Assembly: GCF_003569005.1 (NCBI RefSeq)
Contig: NZ_BCUR01000001.1
Location: 1,121,893 to 1,185,892 of the forward strand
Source of the DNA: Vibrio superstes
GTDB taxonomy: Bacteria > Pseudomonadota > Gammaproteobacteria > Enterobacterales > Vibrionaceae
Direction of reading: 5' to 3'
Length of the DNA: 64,000 nt
A program made the translations under genes and the position numbers. The notes below the pieces were generated by a model. It worked only from the letters and a program-made list of their open reading frames with translations. It did no database searches and was not told the origin of the DNA. Of the stretch, positions 1 to 8,740 are shown one piece after another; the stretch's first letter is position 1, and each line of letters opens with the position of its first letter.

Positions 1-485
1 TGAAATGATAGGCTAATGATTAAATTCTTGATGTGCCTCACAAGGTAAGGGCTGAAGTAAGCCTAATTTGAACATGGGTTGGTTATTTATTGTTGAGGGG
101 GATCACCTTTTTGTAGGTGTGTCTAAACCTAATAATAAAGCTTTCTATTTGTCGGAAGAATAATAACTCATTGGTGTGGATTATTATTCTAAGTGAGTTT
201 AAATATGATACTGGGGAATATTCAAGTTGTTGCATTTTCTCATGATGTTCAATAGAGAAAGCTGAACGTTACTGCTCTACGAACATAGTTTAATTATTTA
301 AGTACCTTTATTAAATTGCATATAAGGAGCAATAGAAGTTACCAAGCAATATAAGTGGCTATCACCTTTATATGTTGGGGAGGCCTATATAGCGTACTTT
401 TTTCCGATCCCAGAGTAACGCCTTGAGATTCAGAAGTCTCTCAGGGCGCAACTATTGAACTGGGGTTACAGTTTTTAAAGCTTGA
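1..485. other. Gene-free left end
   Basis: No convincing ORF is seen in this AT-rich stretch on either strand. The only structure I can support is an imperfect nested inverted repeat at 409-476, listed separately. The stretch may be the tail of an intergenic region whose neighbour lies outside the window. Confidence 0.5.
409..476 (+). terminator. Imperfect nested hairpin with a T tract
   Basis: CCCAG (409-413) can pair with CTGGG (460-464), and CGCC and GAGA inside can pair with GGCG and TCTC. TTTTT follows at 472-476. The arms are interrupted by mismatches, so this may be a weak terminator for a plus-strand transcript or a small structured RNA. It lies just beyond the 3' end of the convergent BLUF gene. 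Confidence 0.3.
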
Positions 486-905
486 TTATTCAGACGGTAA
501 TCTTTGCTTGAGTTCCAGTAACATCTGAAAAGCACTTTCGCCTGACATCTCGTACGGATTGAAATCTGGTGAGCTTGAGAACTGCATATTGATAAGGGCA
601 GTTAGGTAAGACTCAGGGATGTCTCCCATAGACCAATCACCAAAGACTCTGGTGTGGATCTCTTGGAAATAGAGAATCTGTACATTGTCGTGTCTTTCGT
701 CTTTCAAAATGCGGTTATAGGTCGAGTTCACAGCCTCTCTTGAGCCCTCTAAGCACTGTAAAAAATATTTGTTGTTGTGGCTTAAAAGACCAGTTAAATG
801 ACTCTGTTGATTGAATCTCCTAGAGGTAGTAAGAATGTCATCTAAGGTATGAGAATCACAGGTTGGAGATAGGGTACTGATATAAATTAATCGAGTTAGA
901 ACCAT
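486..905 (-). CDS. Stand-alone BLUF-domain blue-light sensor
   Basis: A short BLUF flavoprotein of about 139 residues, expected to bind FAD and sense blue light. The key residues sit at canonical spacing: Tyr8, Asn32, Gln50, Trp91 and Met93 match the spacing of AppA Tyr21, Asn45, Gln63, Trp104 and Met106. The LEG segment after the Gln and the DERH segment are also typical. There is no fused output domain, only about 40 extra C-terminal residues, so it must signal through a partner protein or its own oligomer. A TTG at 929 and an ATG at 911 are in frame, but AGAAG lies about 8 nt before the ATG at 905, which I prefer. The output partner is unknown and no neighbour suggests one. Confidence 0.9.
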   Translation of the reverse strand: MVLTRLIYISTLSPTCDSHTLDDILTTSRRFNQQSHLTGLLSHNNKYFLQCLEGSREAVNSTYNRILKDERHDNVQILYFQEIHTRVFGDWSMGDIPESYLTALINMQFSSSPDFNPYEMSGESAFQMLLELKQRLPSE

Positions 906-1070
906 AGCCATCACTTCTATTTTTATCAAAAGACATTATCAAATATACTCTATGTCGCTGAAATTCCTAGGTGATCCCCTATGAGTTGTGCAATTGTGAG
1001 CTCGCATCGTGACACAGAAACCATTTCAATCTATTATTCGTTGCCAAATGGCTAGTTCTGGCCAACCTCA

Positions 1071-1126
1071 GAGACAAATCACGATTATCGCTCCGCCGGA
1101 GACAAATTATGATTATCGCTCATTAA
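1071..1126 (+). repeat. Two 28-bp direct repeats before the glucosidase
   Basis: Two adjacent units, 1071-1098 and 1099-1126, share 21 of their first 23 bases. Each starts GAGACAAAT and contains GATTATCGCTC. They end 16 bp before the glucosidase start, so they could be a tandem operator or part of the leader. The function is inferred from position only. Confidence 0.6.
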
Positions 1127-1142
1127 TTTATGGAGCATGATT

Positions 1143-2726
1143 ATGAATACTTGGGTTAAAGATGCGATCGTTTATCAGATCTACCCCCGCAGTTTTAAAG
1201 ACTCAAACAACGACGGCATTGGTGACATCAATGGTGTTCGTTCGAAACTCGATTATCTTCAGCAGTTAGGCATTAATACCCTTTGGTTAAGCCCTGTTTA
1301 CGACTCTCCTTGTGATGACAACGGCTATGATATTCGTAACTATCAGGCCATTCTTGCGGAGTTTGGCACTGTGCAAGACTTCGACTTATTGCTGGAAGAG
1401 TGTCATCAACGGGGAATGAAACTGGTGATGGACTTGGTGATCAACCATTGTTCGGATGAGCATGAGTGGTTTGAGCAATCGAAACAATCAAAGACGGGAC
1501 CCTATGCAGACTATTTCTATTGGGCTGATGAGCCTAATGATTTGAGGTCTGTATTTGGCGGTAGTGCTTGGGAGTATTGTGAGTCTCGCCAGCAATTCTA
1601 TCTACATACCTTTAGTAAAAAACAGCCAGACCTTAATTGGGAATGTTCTGTTCTGGTTTCTGAAATTGAGCAGATGGTAGATTGGTGGCTAGACAAAGGC
1701 GTGGATGGCTTTCGAGTTGATGCGATTTCGTTTTTGGATAAATCAGGTATCGAAGATGCGCCGAATGGCACCTTTGCCACAGAAGCGTGCGTGAATAGAC
1801 CGAAGGGACATGCACATCTGCGTAAACTAATGAGCAAGATACACACTCGTGATGTTCTCAGTGTTGGAGAGATCAATGCCAGAGATACCGGTGAGTTGTT
1901 GGATTATGTGCTCCCTTCACGTAACGAGTTTCAAATGGCTATTGTATTCACGCCACCAGAAATCGAAGTATTTCATGAGAACCTGAACCGATATTACAAG
2001 GAGCAGGTTAAGACTCGTATTGAGGTTCAAAGGCAAGGCGCTTGGAATGCAAATTTCCTCTCTAATCATGATAAGCCGAGACAAGTATCGCTTTACGGTG
2101 ATGACGGAGAGTTTTGGTTACAGTCAGCAAAAGCGTTAGCCGTACTTAACCTTACTCAGCATGGCACCCCTTATCTATACCAAGGTGAGGAAATAGGGAT
2201 GACTAACTGCTATTTTGATGAGATCTCTGATTATGATGACATTGATACTGTTGCCAAATATCAAGAGCAGCTAGAGCTTGGTTTATCAAGTGATGACGCC
2301 TTGGCACTGGTAAGTAAAGCCAGCCGAGACACCAGTCGGACGCCAATGCAGTGGGATGACTCAACCTTTGCCGGTTTCAGTGAAGCAACGCCTTGGCTGA
2401 AGGTCAATGAGAACAAGAGCACGATAAACGTAAAAGCTCAGCAGCAGGATACTGAGTCTATATTGCACTTTTACCAACAGTTGATTGAATTGCGACTCAG
2501 CTCTGAGACGCTAAAAACGGGAGAGACGTCGCTGTACGATACAGAGGATGCGATTATTGCGTATCAACGTGAGAGTGATAGCTGCACCTATTCAGTGATT
2601 GTCAACCTAAGCCCTGCAAGGGTATCGGCGCCTAATCTTCCTGAACTTCAATCAGCGGAGTTGTTACTCGGAGAGGAGCTAAACGAGTCTCTAGCGCCAT
2701 ACTCTTTTGCGATATATAAAAGCTAG
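1143..2726 (+). CDS. GH13 alpha-glucosidase (oligo-1,6-glucosidase / trehalose-6-phosphate hydrolase type)
   Basis: A cytoplasmic GH13 glucosidase of about 527 residues with no signal peptide. It opens with the family hallmark DAIVYQIYPRSFKDSN. The catalytic set is visible: nucleophile Asp193 in GFRVDAISF, acid/base Glu243 in VGEIN, and transition-state Asp310 in SNHDKPR. The RTPMQWDDS segment is typical of the oligo-1,6-glucosidase, dextran glucosidase and TreC group. Which substrate it uses (isomaltose, maltose, sucrose or trehalose-6-P) cannot be settled from sequence. ATGs occur at 1137 and 1143; GGAG at 1132-1135 gives 7-nt spacing to the second, so 1143 is chosen. No transporter gene is adjacent. 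A hairpin follows the stop. Confidence 0.9.
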   Translation: MNTWVKDAIVYQIYPRSFKDSNNDGIGDINGVRSKLDYLQQLGINTLWLSPVYDSPCDDNGYDIRNYQAILAEFGTVQDFDLLLEECHQRGMKLVMDLVINHCSDEHEWFEQSKQSKTGPYADYFYWADEPNDLRSVFGGSAWEYCESRQQFYLHTFSKKQPDLNWECSVLVSEIEQMVDWWLDKGVDGFRVDAISFLDKSGIEDAPNGTFATEACVNRPKGHAHLRKLMSKIHTRDVLSVGEINARDTGELLDYVLPSRNEFQMAIVFTPPEIEVFHENLNRYYKEQVKTRIEVQRQGAWNANFLSNHDKPRQVSLYGDDGEFWLQSAKALAVLNLTQHGTPYLYQGEEIGMTNCYFDEISDYDDIDTVAKYQEQLELGLSSDDALALVSKASRDTSRTPMQWDDSTFAGFSEATPWLKVNENKSTINVKAQQQDTESILHFYQQLIELRLSSETLKTGETSLYDTEDAIIAYQRESDSCTYSVIVNLSPARVSAPNLPELQSAELLLGEELNESLAPYSFAIYKS

Positions 2727-2733
2727 AGCAGTG

Positions 2734-2771
2734 AAATTAGCGTTAAACATTAATACGTTTAACGCTAGTTT
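2734..2771 (+). terminator. Hairpin after the glucosidase gene
   Basis: Perfect 11-bp arms, TAGCGTTAAAC and GTTTAACGCTA, flank an 8-nt loop. Only GTTT follows, so it is a weak rho-independent terminator or an mRNA 3'-end stabiliser. Confidence 0.6.
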
Positions 2772-3175
2772 CAAGTTCAGCTACACTCACTCATCATAGC
2801 TTCATGCCTGAAACCTTGTTACAAAACAACTAACTGGGCGCAACTGTCCCCTCTCATTGAATTAAGCAATAAAGCCGTTTGGATGTGAAAGATGCGATAG
2901 CGTTCAGAAATATCTATAAAGTAGTTTGTAGAATGAACAATGAAAAAAGATGACAATAAAGCTTTACAGCCTGCTTTATTAGTGTACTATCCACTTTCAC
3001 TCTGTGATTCAGAGTTATTAATGAAATATAAAGTAAAAGCAAAACCCTCAGTATTCCATCGTTATTGTTGTCATCCTCAGTGTTTCCTTAGCTTCATCGT
3101 AGCATTCAATAATTCAAGATTTCAGCGTCTCGCAATATTGCGAAAATAAATGATTTAAAAAATAAGGGACAAATT
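2772..3175 (+). other. Leader region of the cold-shock gene
   Basis: About 400 bp without a gene I trust. A 69-codon ORF (2940-3149) reads through it, but the product is low-complexity and Cys/Phe-rich and has no recognisable domain. Long 5' untranslated regions that control translation by temperature are known for cspA-family mRNAs, so this is most likely the cold-shock leader and its promoter. Confidence 0.5.
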
Positions 3176-3388
3176 ATGTCTAACAAAACTACTGGTATCG
3201 TAAAATGGTTTAACGAAGAGAAAGGTTTCGGCTTTTTGACTCAAGACAACGGCGGTGCAGACGTATTCGTTCACTTCCGTGCTATCGCATCTGAAGGTTT
3301 CAAGACTCTAGCTGAAGGCCAAAAAGTGTCTTTCACTGTAGAGCAAGGTCAAAAAGGCCTTCAAGCTGCTGACGTAGTAGCTATCTAA
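3176..3388 (+). CDS. CspA-family cold-shock protein
   Basis: A 70-residue single cold-shock domain that binds single-stranded RNA and DNA and acts as an RNA chaperone. It carries RNP1 (KGFGFL, about residues 16-21) and RNP2 (VFVHF, about 30-34), preceded by the family start [10 protein letters not shown]. The whole protein is the domain, at the usual CspA length. GGGA lies about 7 nt before the ATG. Whether it is induced by cold or by stationary phase cannot be told from the coding sequence, but a long upstream leader fits post-transcriptional control. Confidence 0.97.
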   Translation: MSNKTTGIVKWFNEEKGFGFLTQDNGGADVFVHFRAIASEGFKTLAEGQKVSFTVEQGQKGLQAADVVAI

Positions 3389-3396
3389 GTTTTGTC

Positions 3397-3424
3397 GGCG
3401 CAGATAGCTTTGGCTGTCTGCGCC
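3397..3424 (+). terminator. Strong hairpin after cspA without a T tract
   Basis: Twelve-bp arms GGCGCAGATAGC and GCTGTCTGCGCC (one G-U pair) close a TTTG loop 8 bp after the cspA stop. No run of T follows, so it may be a 3' stabilising structure rather than a strict intrinsic terminator. Confidence 0.6.
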
Positions 3425-3628
3425 AACTTAATACCATTAACTCATAACCCAATAATTTATATCGTAACACCGTAAATAAAAACCTCTCTCACATCTGCAA
3501 AATGTAAATGTCGTCAAGTTAGTTATTTCCTTCGCTACATCAATATAAATATTAAATAAGCTTAACTATTTCCATGTTGAATTTAATTTCACAGGAAAGG
3601 TTCAGTCGTATAAAAATTAAGGATATTT

Positions 3629-3712
3629 ATGTCTCGTTCTATCGGTCGTAAGCGCTTTTGGTTCCAAAAAAAGTGCACAGAAAATAGTACCAAATTTAAA
3701 AAAGCTAGCTAA
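3629..3712 (+). CDS. Very small basic ORF (27 codons) after cspA
   Basis: A 27-codon ORF beginning MSRSIGRKRF with a well-placed ribosome binding site (AAGGA, 5 nt before the ATG). Nine of 27 residues are Lys or Arg with only one Glu, and it has one Trp and one Cys. A short cationic product like this could bind nucleic acid or membrane, or the ORF could be a leader peptide. I do not recognise a family. It stands alone in a 580-bp gap between cspA and the M42 peptidase gene. Real expression is uncertain, since the case rests on the start context and composition. Confidence 0.45.
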   Translation: MSRSIGRKRFWFQKKCTENSTKFKKAS

Positions 3713-3968
3713 TTATCAATACTTAGCTTCGCTGTAATGTCTTAGACTCAAGCCGTTTTCGTGATCCAGAACGCTTTGAGTTAATAAGAATCTCAATTTC
3801 TACACTACTCAATCCTCACAACAAACACGTATTACTCCCACAATCTTGCTCATCTCAACTATGAGCCTAGTTTCATTTCGCACCTACTAACATTTGTAAA
3901 TCCCTTGAATTCATTGGCTTCAGGCATTAGTTTAACTGCCAATAGTAAATGGATATGAGAATGACCAA

Positions 3969-5189
3969 ATGACTTCAGAAAGCAACAATGCTCAGCCTTG
4001 GGCACAACCAATGCCACAACACCAGTTTGAATTTATGTCTAAAGTACTGTCTGCGCCTTCCCCTATTGGGTTTGAAGCGGCGATGAGTTATGGCGTGATC
4101 AAGCCTGAGTTTGAATCGTTTATGCCTGAAGGTTGGGGTATTCATCAATTCAAAGGCAACGCGAGCATCGTGTTTGACTCTCACCCAGGTCGCGACGATC
4201 TTACGAGCGTTATGATCGTCGGTCATGCGGATAAGATTCGCATGCAGGTGCGCAAGATTGATAACGACGGCAAGGTTTGGATCAATACTGATTCTTTTTT
4301 ACCGACGACCTTGATTGGTCATGAAGTTCAAGTCTTCTGCCAAGACCCAGAAAAGCTAGGCGCTTATAAAGTAATTAAGGGTGGAACTGTTGAGGCACTC
4401 GGTGCTATTCACTTCTCTACACCATCACAACGTACTGGTGAGCAGGGCATTAAGCCTGAATCGATCTACCTAGAGCTGCAAATGCACGGTGAAGACCGCA
4501 AAGCACAAGTAGAGGCTCTTGGCCTGCGTGTGGGTGACCCCATTTTACTCGACCGCCCTATCAAACGAGGCGTTGGCGTGGATACCTTCTTCGGTGCTTA
4601 TCTTGATAACGGCCTTGGCTGTTTTTCTGTCACTGAAGTGGCTCGCACTCTTGCTTCTGAGGGCTTAGATAACGTACGAGTACTCTACACTATCGCGACT
4701 CATGAAGAGATTGGTCGCTTTGGTTCTACCCAAGTAGTGGGTGAGCTTAAGCCTGATGTATTAATTGCAACAGACGTAAACCACGATTATGAGGCGGCTC
4801 CTGGCATTGGTGCTCGTAATATGAACCCATTGAAAATGGGCCAGGGTTTTACGATTGGTCGTGGCTCGGTAGCTTCAGAATATCTAGTTCAGGTATTTGA
4901 TACCTTGTGTCGTGAGAAAAGTATCCCGTTCCAGTTGGATTTCTCTGGTCGTGATATGGGCACAGACGGCATGGCAGCGGCACTTGCTGGTGTTGATAGT
5001 GCATCAATCTCAATTGGTTACCCCATTCGTAACATGCACACTTCATCAGAATCTGCTCATACTGGCGACTTACTTGCTTCTATCGAAGCCATCACGGAAG
5101 TTCTGCGTCATTTCAATAGCATGAATGATGGAAAGGGTATTACTCGCGATGACTTGAAAAACAGCCATATTCGATTGGACAACCTTTGA
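3969..5189 (+). CDS. M42-family metallo-aminopeptidase
   Basis: A 406-residue peptidase of the M42 (glutamyl aminopeptidase, TET-like) family, predicted to be cytoplasmic and to trim free peptides. Expected metal and catalytic residues are visible: His86 and Asp88 in GHADKI, bridging Asp213 in YLDNGLGC, Glu246-Glu247 in THEEIGRFGS, Asp269 in ATDV, and His357 in RNMHTSSE. The insert between about residues 90 and 200 corresponds to the family's dimerisation/PDZ-like subdomain. Length is at the upper end of the family. It is a single-gene unit, closed by an intrinsic terminator 24 bp downstream. Confidence 0.92.
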   Translation: MTSESNNAQPWAQPMPQHQFEFMSKVLSAPSPIGFEAAMSYGVIKPEFESFMPEGWGIHQFKGNASIVFDSHPGRDDLTSVMIVGHADKIRMQVRKIDNDGKVWINTDSFLPTTLIGHEVQVFCQDPEKLGAYKVIKGGTVEALGAIHFSTPSQRTGEQGIKPESIYLELQMHGEDRKAQVEALGLRVGDPILLDRPIKRGVGVDTFFGAYLDNGLGCFSVTEVARTLASEGLDNVRVLYTIATHEEIGRFGSTQVVGELKPDVLIATDVNHDYEAAPGIGARNMNPLKMGQGFTIGRGSVASEYLVQVFDTLCREKSIPFQLDFSGRDMGTDGMAAALAGVDSASISIGYPIRNMHTSSESAHTGDLLASIEAITEVLRHFNSMNDGKGITRDDLKNSHIRLDNL

Positions 5190-5213
5190 TCTAAAGTGAT
5201 GTAACCATTGTTT

Positions 5214-5241
5214 AAAAGCGCTCCTATTGGGGCGCTTTTTT
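5214..5241 (+). terminator. Intrinsic terminator of the M42 peptidase gene
   Basis: AAAAGCGC and GCGCTTTTTT pair around an 8-nt loop and are followed by a T run: a classic rho-independent terminator. Confidence 0.85.
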
Positions 5242-5359
5242 GTGGGGTAAAGATACATTAAACACAGTTTTACAGCCTTGAGAGCAGTATTGGATGATCA
5301 ACCCCAAATGTCCTTGTATACTCTGCTAGAAAGATCCTAATTGAGACAAGGGAACAACA

Positions 5360-5932
5360 ATGCCTAAGGCAAGTGAAATCAAAAAAAGTGCTGCGATTGA
5401 GCACAACGGTAAAGTGTACTTCGTTAAAGAAATCAACAAACTAACGCCAAGTGGCCGTGCAGGTGCAAGCCTATATCGCATGCGTATGTATGATGTAGCG
5501 ACAGGCGCAAAGGCAGACGAAAGCTTTAAAGCCGATGAAATCATTAACCTAGCAGATTTCAGCCGTCACCCATCTACCTTTTCTTACATCGATGGCGATG
5601 AGTATGTGTTTATGGATAGTGAAGACTACACTCCATACAACTTCAACAAAGAGAGCATTGAAGATGAGCTTCAATTCATCAATGAAGAAACACAAGGCAT
5701 CTACGTATTGCTCGTTGATGGCAGCCCAGTAGCACTTGAGTTACCTTCAGTTGTTGAGCTTGAAATTGTTGAAACTGACCCGTCAATCAAGGGTGCTTCA
5801 GCTGCTGCTCGTACTAAGCCTGCAACGCTTTCTACAGGTCTTATTATTCAAGTACCTGAGTACATTGCTGGTGGAGAAAAGGTTCGCGTGAACACCACTG
5901 ACAAAGCATTCATGGGTCGTGCTGAGAAGTAA
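5360..5932 (+). CDS. yeiP: Elongation factor P-like protein EfpL/YeiP
   Basis: A 190-residue EF-P paralogue with the KOW-like, OB and C-terminal domains in order. It ends with [14 protein letters not shown], typical of YeiP. The tip of domain I reads [15 protein letters not shown], so it carries Arg rather than the lysine modified in classical EF-P; an Arg at the tip is the EfpL/YeiP hallmark. By analogy it helps ribosomes stalled at proline-containing motifs. GGGAAC lies about 6 nt before the ATG. It is a single gene between two terminators. Confidence 0.95.
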   Translation: MPKASEIKKSAAIEHNGKVYFVKEINKLTPSGRAGASLYRMRMYDVATGAKADESFKADEIINLADFSRHPSTFSYIDGDEYVFMDSEDYTPYNFNKESIEDELQFINEETQGIYVLLVDGSPVALELPSVVELEIVETDPSIKGASAAARTKPATLSTGLIIQVPEYIAGGEKVRVNTTDKAFMGRAEK

Positions 5933-5953
5933 TCTCTCAAGCTTCCGAATTGA

Positions 5954-5987
5954 AAACGCAGTCGCTTTCTGGCCACTGCGTTTTTTT
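5954..5987 (+). terminator. Intrinsic terminator of yeiP
   Basis: AAACGCAGT (5954-5962) pairs with ACTGCGTTT (5975-5983) and a run of seven T overlaps the stem end. Confidence 0.85.
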
Positions 5988-5996
5988 ATGGGTGTT

Positions 5997-6096
5997 ATAC
6001 CAATCGTAGTAAATAACTAGTTATCAAAAAGTGCTGCCTTGTTATCCAGCGTTTTATCTACGTTATTTCTGACCACTTACTTACTGTGATTGGTAT
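5997..6096 (+). repeat. Palindrome-ended intergenic repeat, copy A (100 bp)
   Basis: Bounded by ATACCAATC and its exact complement GATTGGTAT. The left 22 bp and right 30 bp match copy C (58539-58642) and, inverted, copy B (48680-48841). It holds no ORF. The layout resembles a small non-autonomous element (MITE-like) or an extragenic palindrome family spread in Vibrio genomes. No clear target-site duplication is visible. Confidence 0.75.
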
Positions 6097-6193
6097 TGAA
6101 TCACAAATTGCGATTTTGATCTCATCGATTAGCTTTTGCATACATCTAATAGCGCTATGCTAGAGTGACGTTAATTAAATGGATATTTTCCTT

Positions 6194-6610
6194 ATGAATT
6201 TTCCTATTAAAGCTAGCTGTCAATGTGGACAGGTTTCTTACCTATTGAAGGCTAAGCCAAAGAAAGTAATGGCCTGCCATTGTACTGAATGCCAAAAGCT
6301 CGCCACTGCTCCCTATAGTGTTACTGCCGCAGTGCTTGCGGAGGATATCGACTTCAGTGGAGAGATGAATGAATGGCGACGCTCATCGGATAGTGGCAAT
6401 GTGAATGCCGCTAAATTCTGCCCGCAGTGTGGTAATCGTATTTATCATTACAATCCAGCGGAACCAACCCTTCTGAAGCTGAAGTTAAAGCCTATTGATG
6501 CTGATGTTATGGCACTGTTTGAGCCGACAGCGCATATTTGGATTAAGGAAAAGCAAAGTTGGTTTGAGGTTCCTGAGGGTGTGACTGCCTTTGATACTAT
6601 GCCGACATAA
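6194..6610 (+). CDS. GFA/CENP-V-fold zinc protein (DUF636)
   Basis: About 138 residues of the GFA family (glutathione-dependent formaldehyde-activating enzyme-like). Zinc-binding cysteines are in place: CQCG near the N-terminus, CHCTECQK about 20 residues later, and CPQCGNRIY in the second half. Most family members have no proven reaction; a role in handling glutathione adducts or aldehydes is only inferred. An ATG at 6179 is in frame but has no Shine-Dalgarno. GGAT precedes the ATG at 6194, so that start is preferred. It is a single gene with its own upstream region. Confidence 0.88.
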   Translation: MNFPIKASCQCGQVSYLLKAKPKKVMACHCTECQKLATAPYSVTAAVLAEDIDFSGEMNEWRRSSDSGNVNAAKFCPQCGNRIYHYNPAEPTLLKLKLKPIDADVMALFEPTAHIWIKEKQSWFEVPEGVTAFDTMPT

Positions 6611-6701
6611 GACTTCGATTAGCTTTCGAATTAGTGAGTGTTAGTTTTATTGAGATGAAAAGCACTTCATAAGGAAGTGCTATTTAGGTCTTGAATAATG
6701 A

Positions 6702-7319
6702 TTATAAATCGAGTGGCGTTAGGTCGTGATACTCCCACTTGTCCTCGTCTGTAATTTCTCGCATTACTTTACAAGGGTTGCCCACAGCGATGACGCCTGC
6801 TGGGATATCTTTGGTCACTACACTACCTGCACCAATAATGCTTCCCTCACCTATAGTGACGCCGCCACAGACGGTGGTGTTCGCTCCAAGCCACACGTTA
6901 TCGTGAAGGGTAATTGGCTTCGACGCATATAGGCCGACAGCGGAACGTTGATAAGGGTCTATAGCGTGCTCCACACAGGCAAGTACACTGCCAGGCCCTA
7001 TCATTACGTTTGCACCGATGTGCACAGTAGACGTATCTAAAATAACGCAATTGTAGTTGAGAAGCGCAAAGCCTTTGAAATGAATATTGAAGCCGTAATC
7101 GCAGCGAAAGTGAGGCTCGATGTTCATGAAGGAGGTCACTGTGCCAAACAACTCTTTGTATAGTGTTTGTCTCTGTTCCATGTCATCAGGATGAGAATTA
7201 TTGAGCTCGAAGCAGAGTCGCTTTGCCTTGGATTGAAGCTTTTTGTCATCACGAGCAAACTTATGGATGAACGGCTGATTTGAGGTGAGCTTGTCGATGA
7301 AGTTCATGTGTATAGTCAT
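6702..7319 (-). CDS. Maltose/galactoside O-acetyltransferase-like protein
   Basis: A 205-residue left-handed beta-helix acetyltransferase (hexapeptide repeats) of the Maa/LacA/NodL type. An N-terminal MAC domain (about residues 8-60) precedes the helix. Hexapeptide turns such as VHIGANVMIGPGS and VTIGEGSIIGAGSVVTKDIP are visible, as is the usual His in VEHAIDP. It would move acetyl from acetyl-CoA to a sugar hydroxyl; the acceptor is unknown. A second ATG (MNFIDKL) lies four codons in and may be the true start, because neither ATG has a strong ribosome binding site. It is convergent with the GFA gene. Confidence 0.88.
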   Translation of the reverse strand: MTIHMNFIDKLTSNQPFIHKFARDDKKLQSKAKRLCFELNNSHPDDMEQRQTLYKELFGTVTSFMNIEPHFRCDYGFNIHFKGFALLNYNCVILDTSTVHIGANVMIGPGSVLACVEHAIDPYQRSAVGLYASKPITLHDNVWLGANTTVCGGVTIGEGSIIGAGSVVTKDIPAGVIAVGNPCKVMREITDEDKWEYHDLTPLDL

Positions 7320-7638
7320 GTTGAAAAATCAAACTCATACTTTACCAAGTTAACGCCATAAAAAATCGGGTATTAGTCTAGGAAACATGAATTGAAGACG
7401 CTGGGATTGCTCTTTCTTTAAGCTAACTTTTGATAGAGGTATTTGAACTTTGTTGGGGAAAATGAGTAAAACTTAGTACTGCAAAGCTAGTTCAAAAAAG
7501 CTATATTTAAAGGTAAGCTCAGGTGCAGTTGCAATGAGACTGATTTAATAGCTAGCTGATGATACCCCTTATTAGTAAGGCTAAGTCACTGGGTAACGGA
7601 ACTACCTAGGCAGAGTGCACTAATTGATGGAGTAGGGT
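7320..7638. other. Intergenic region between divergent acetyltransferase and protease genes
   Basis: A 319-bp AT-rich divergent promoter region. I see no ORF and no strong repeat. GGAG lies 7 nt before the protease ATG. Confidence 0.4.
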
Positions 7639-8649
7639 ATGCATAAGGCGTTTAGATTGGCTGCATGTGCAGTCGTTTCACTCGGACCGGTTCACGCAGT
7701 GGCAACCGATGGAGGAGCGAGTACATACATCGTAAACGGAATATCCGTTTCAATTCAAACGTTCCCTTCGTTTTCTAGCCTTTACTTTGACCAACTAGAC
7801 ACCTCCGGCTTATATCAAAACTATTGCGGTGCGACGATTCTCGATGAATATCATGTGCTTACTGCTGCCCATTGTGTCGAGGGCGACTCTTACTACTATA
7901 CATACACTTCTATTGCTCCTCAGCTTGAAAACGAACAGCAGGTTCTCAGTGGTAGTGTGCAATTGATTCGCGCTAGTGAGTTCTATTATCCAGACACTTT
8001 TGTCGACAATGAAGCGCTGAGCTGGCCTGATGATATCGCTATCGTTAAGCTAGAAAACCCAATGCCAGTAGACCCTTCTGACTACGTTACCCTTGCTTCT
8101 ATGAATGACATCTTGGATTACGATGTGGTGGGAACAGAGATGGTGACCATTGGCCATGGTTACACGCGTTCAGGTACTGATGACTCAGATGGTTTACAAG
8201 GCACGACTCAAAGATTGCTTTCGAGATCTGGTTGTTCGTCGGCTGGAACGAGTAGCAAACAACTCTGCCTGATTGGCGACTACAGCCCTGAGACGGATTT
8301 ACTCAACTCTACCTGTGGGGGCGACTCAGGTGGCCCTTTATATTGGTACAACGGTAGTCAATACGTTCAGGTTGGCATCACCAGTTACGGTCCTACCCAA
8401 TGCGGAAACCCGGACTCTGACTACTCGTCAGCGTACACTGAAGTTGCAGAATATCGAGGCTGGATTGCTGACGTACTAGCGGGACGAGAGATACCTCAGG
8501 TTATCGTTACTGAGTTCGACCGAGAAAACTATACCCCTGACGAAGGAGATTCTGGCTTTGGCGATGAATCTGGCGGTTCTTTTTCTTGGGCTTGGTTGCT
8601 CGCTTTGATCGTTGGACGTGGCCTGCAATCTCATCGTTCTAGAAACTAA
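7639..8649 (+). CDS. Secreted trypsin-like serine protease with GlyGly-CTERM tail
   Basis: A 336-residue S1A serine protease. A signal peptide (about residues 1-22) is followed by a catalytic domain with His in TAAHC, Asp in DDIAIVKL, and Ser in CGGDSGGPL. The C-terminus has a Gly-rich linker, SGGSFSWAWLL hydrophobic stretch and basic end: the GlyGly-CTERM sorting signal that rhombosortase processes and that accompanies type II secretion. V. cholerae VesA/B/C proteases have this layout. It is predicted to reach the cell surface or medium. No rhombosortase gene is in the window. GGAG precedes the ATG at good spacing. Confidence 0.93.
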   Translation: MHKAFRLAACAVVSLGPVHAVATDGGASTYIVNGISVSIQTFPSFSSLYFDQLDTSGLYQNYCGATILDEYHVLTAAHCVEGDSYYYTYTSIAPQLENEQQVLSGSVQLIRASEFYYPDTFVDNEALSWPDDIAIVKLENPMPVDPSDYVTLASMNDILDYDVVGTEMVTIGHGYTRSGTDDSDGLQGTTQRLLSRSGCSSAGTSSKQLCLIGDYSPETDLLNSTCGGDSGGPLYWYNGSQYVQVGITSYGPTQCGNPDSDYSSAYTEVAEYRGWIADVLAGREIPQVIVTEFDRENYTPDEGDSGFGDESGGSFSWAWLLALIVGRGLQSHRSRN

Positions 8650-8696
8650 ATCGATTGATTCTGTTTGTTGCGTTATTAAGCGGCTGTAAACAACTA

Positions 8697-8717
8697 TTGT
8701 TGTTATAATTGCAACAA
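8697..8717. promoter_or_regulatory. Inverted repeat over a TATAAT box before the LysR gene
   Basis: TTGTTG and CAACAA flank 9 bp that contain TATAAT (8704-8709). The position, 24 bp before the start codon, suits an autoregulatory LysR site over the -10 box. No good -35 was found, so the promoter call is tentative. Confidence 0.45.
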
Positions 8718-8740
8718 TACCCACTGACTAATCTCATTTT

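Noticed and set aside
2940-3149. 69-codon ORF before cspA
   Set aside because: Low-complexity product with no domain, lying in what is best explained as the cold-shock mRNA leader.
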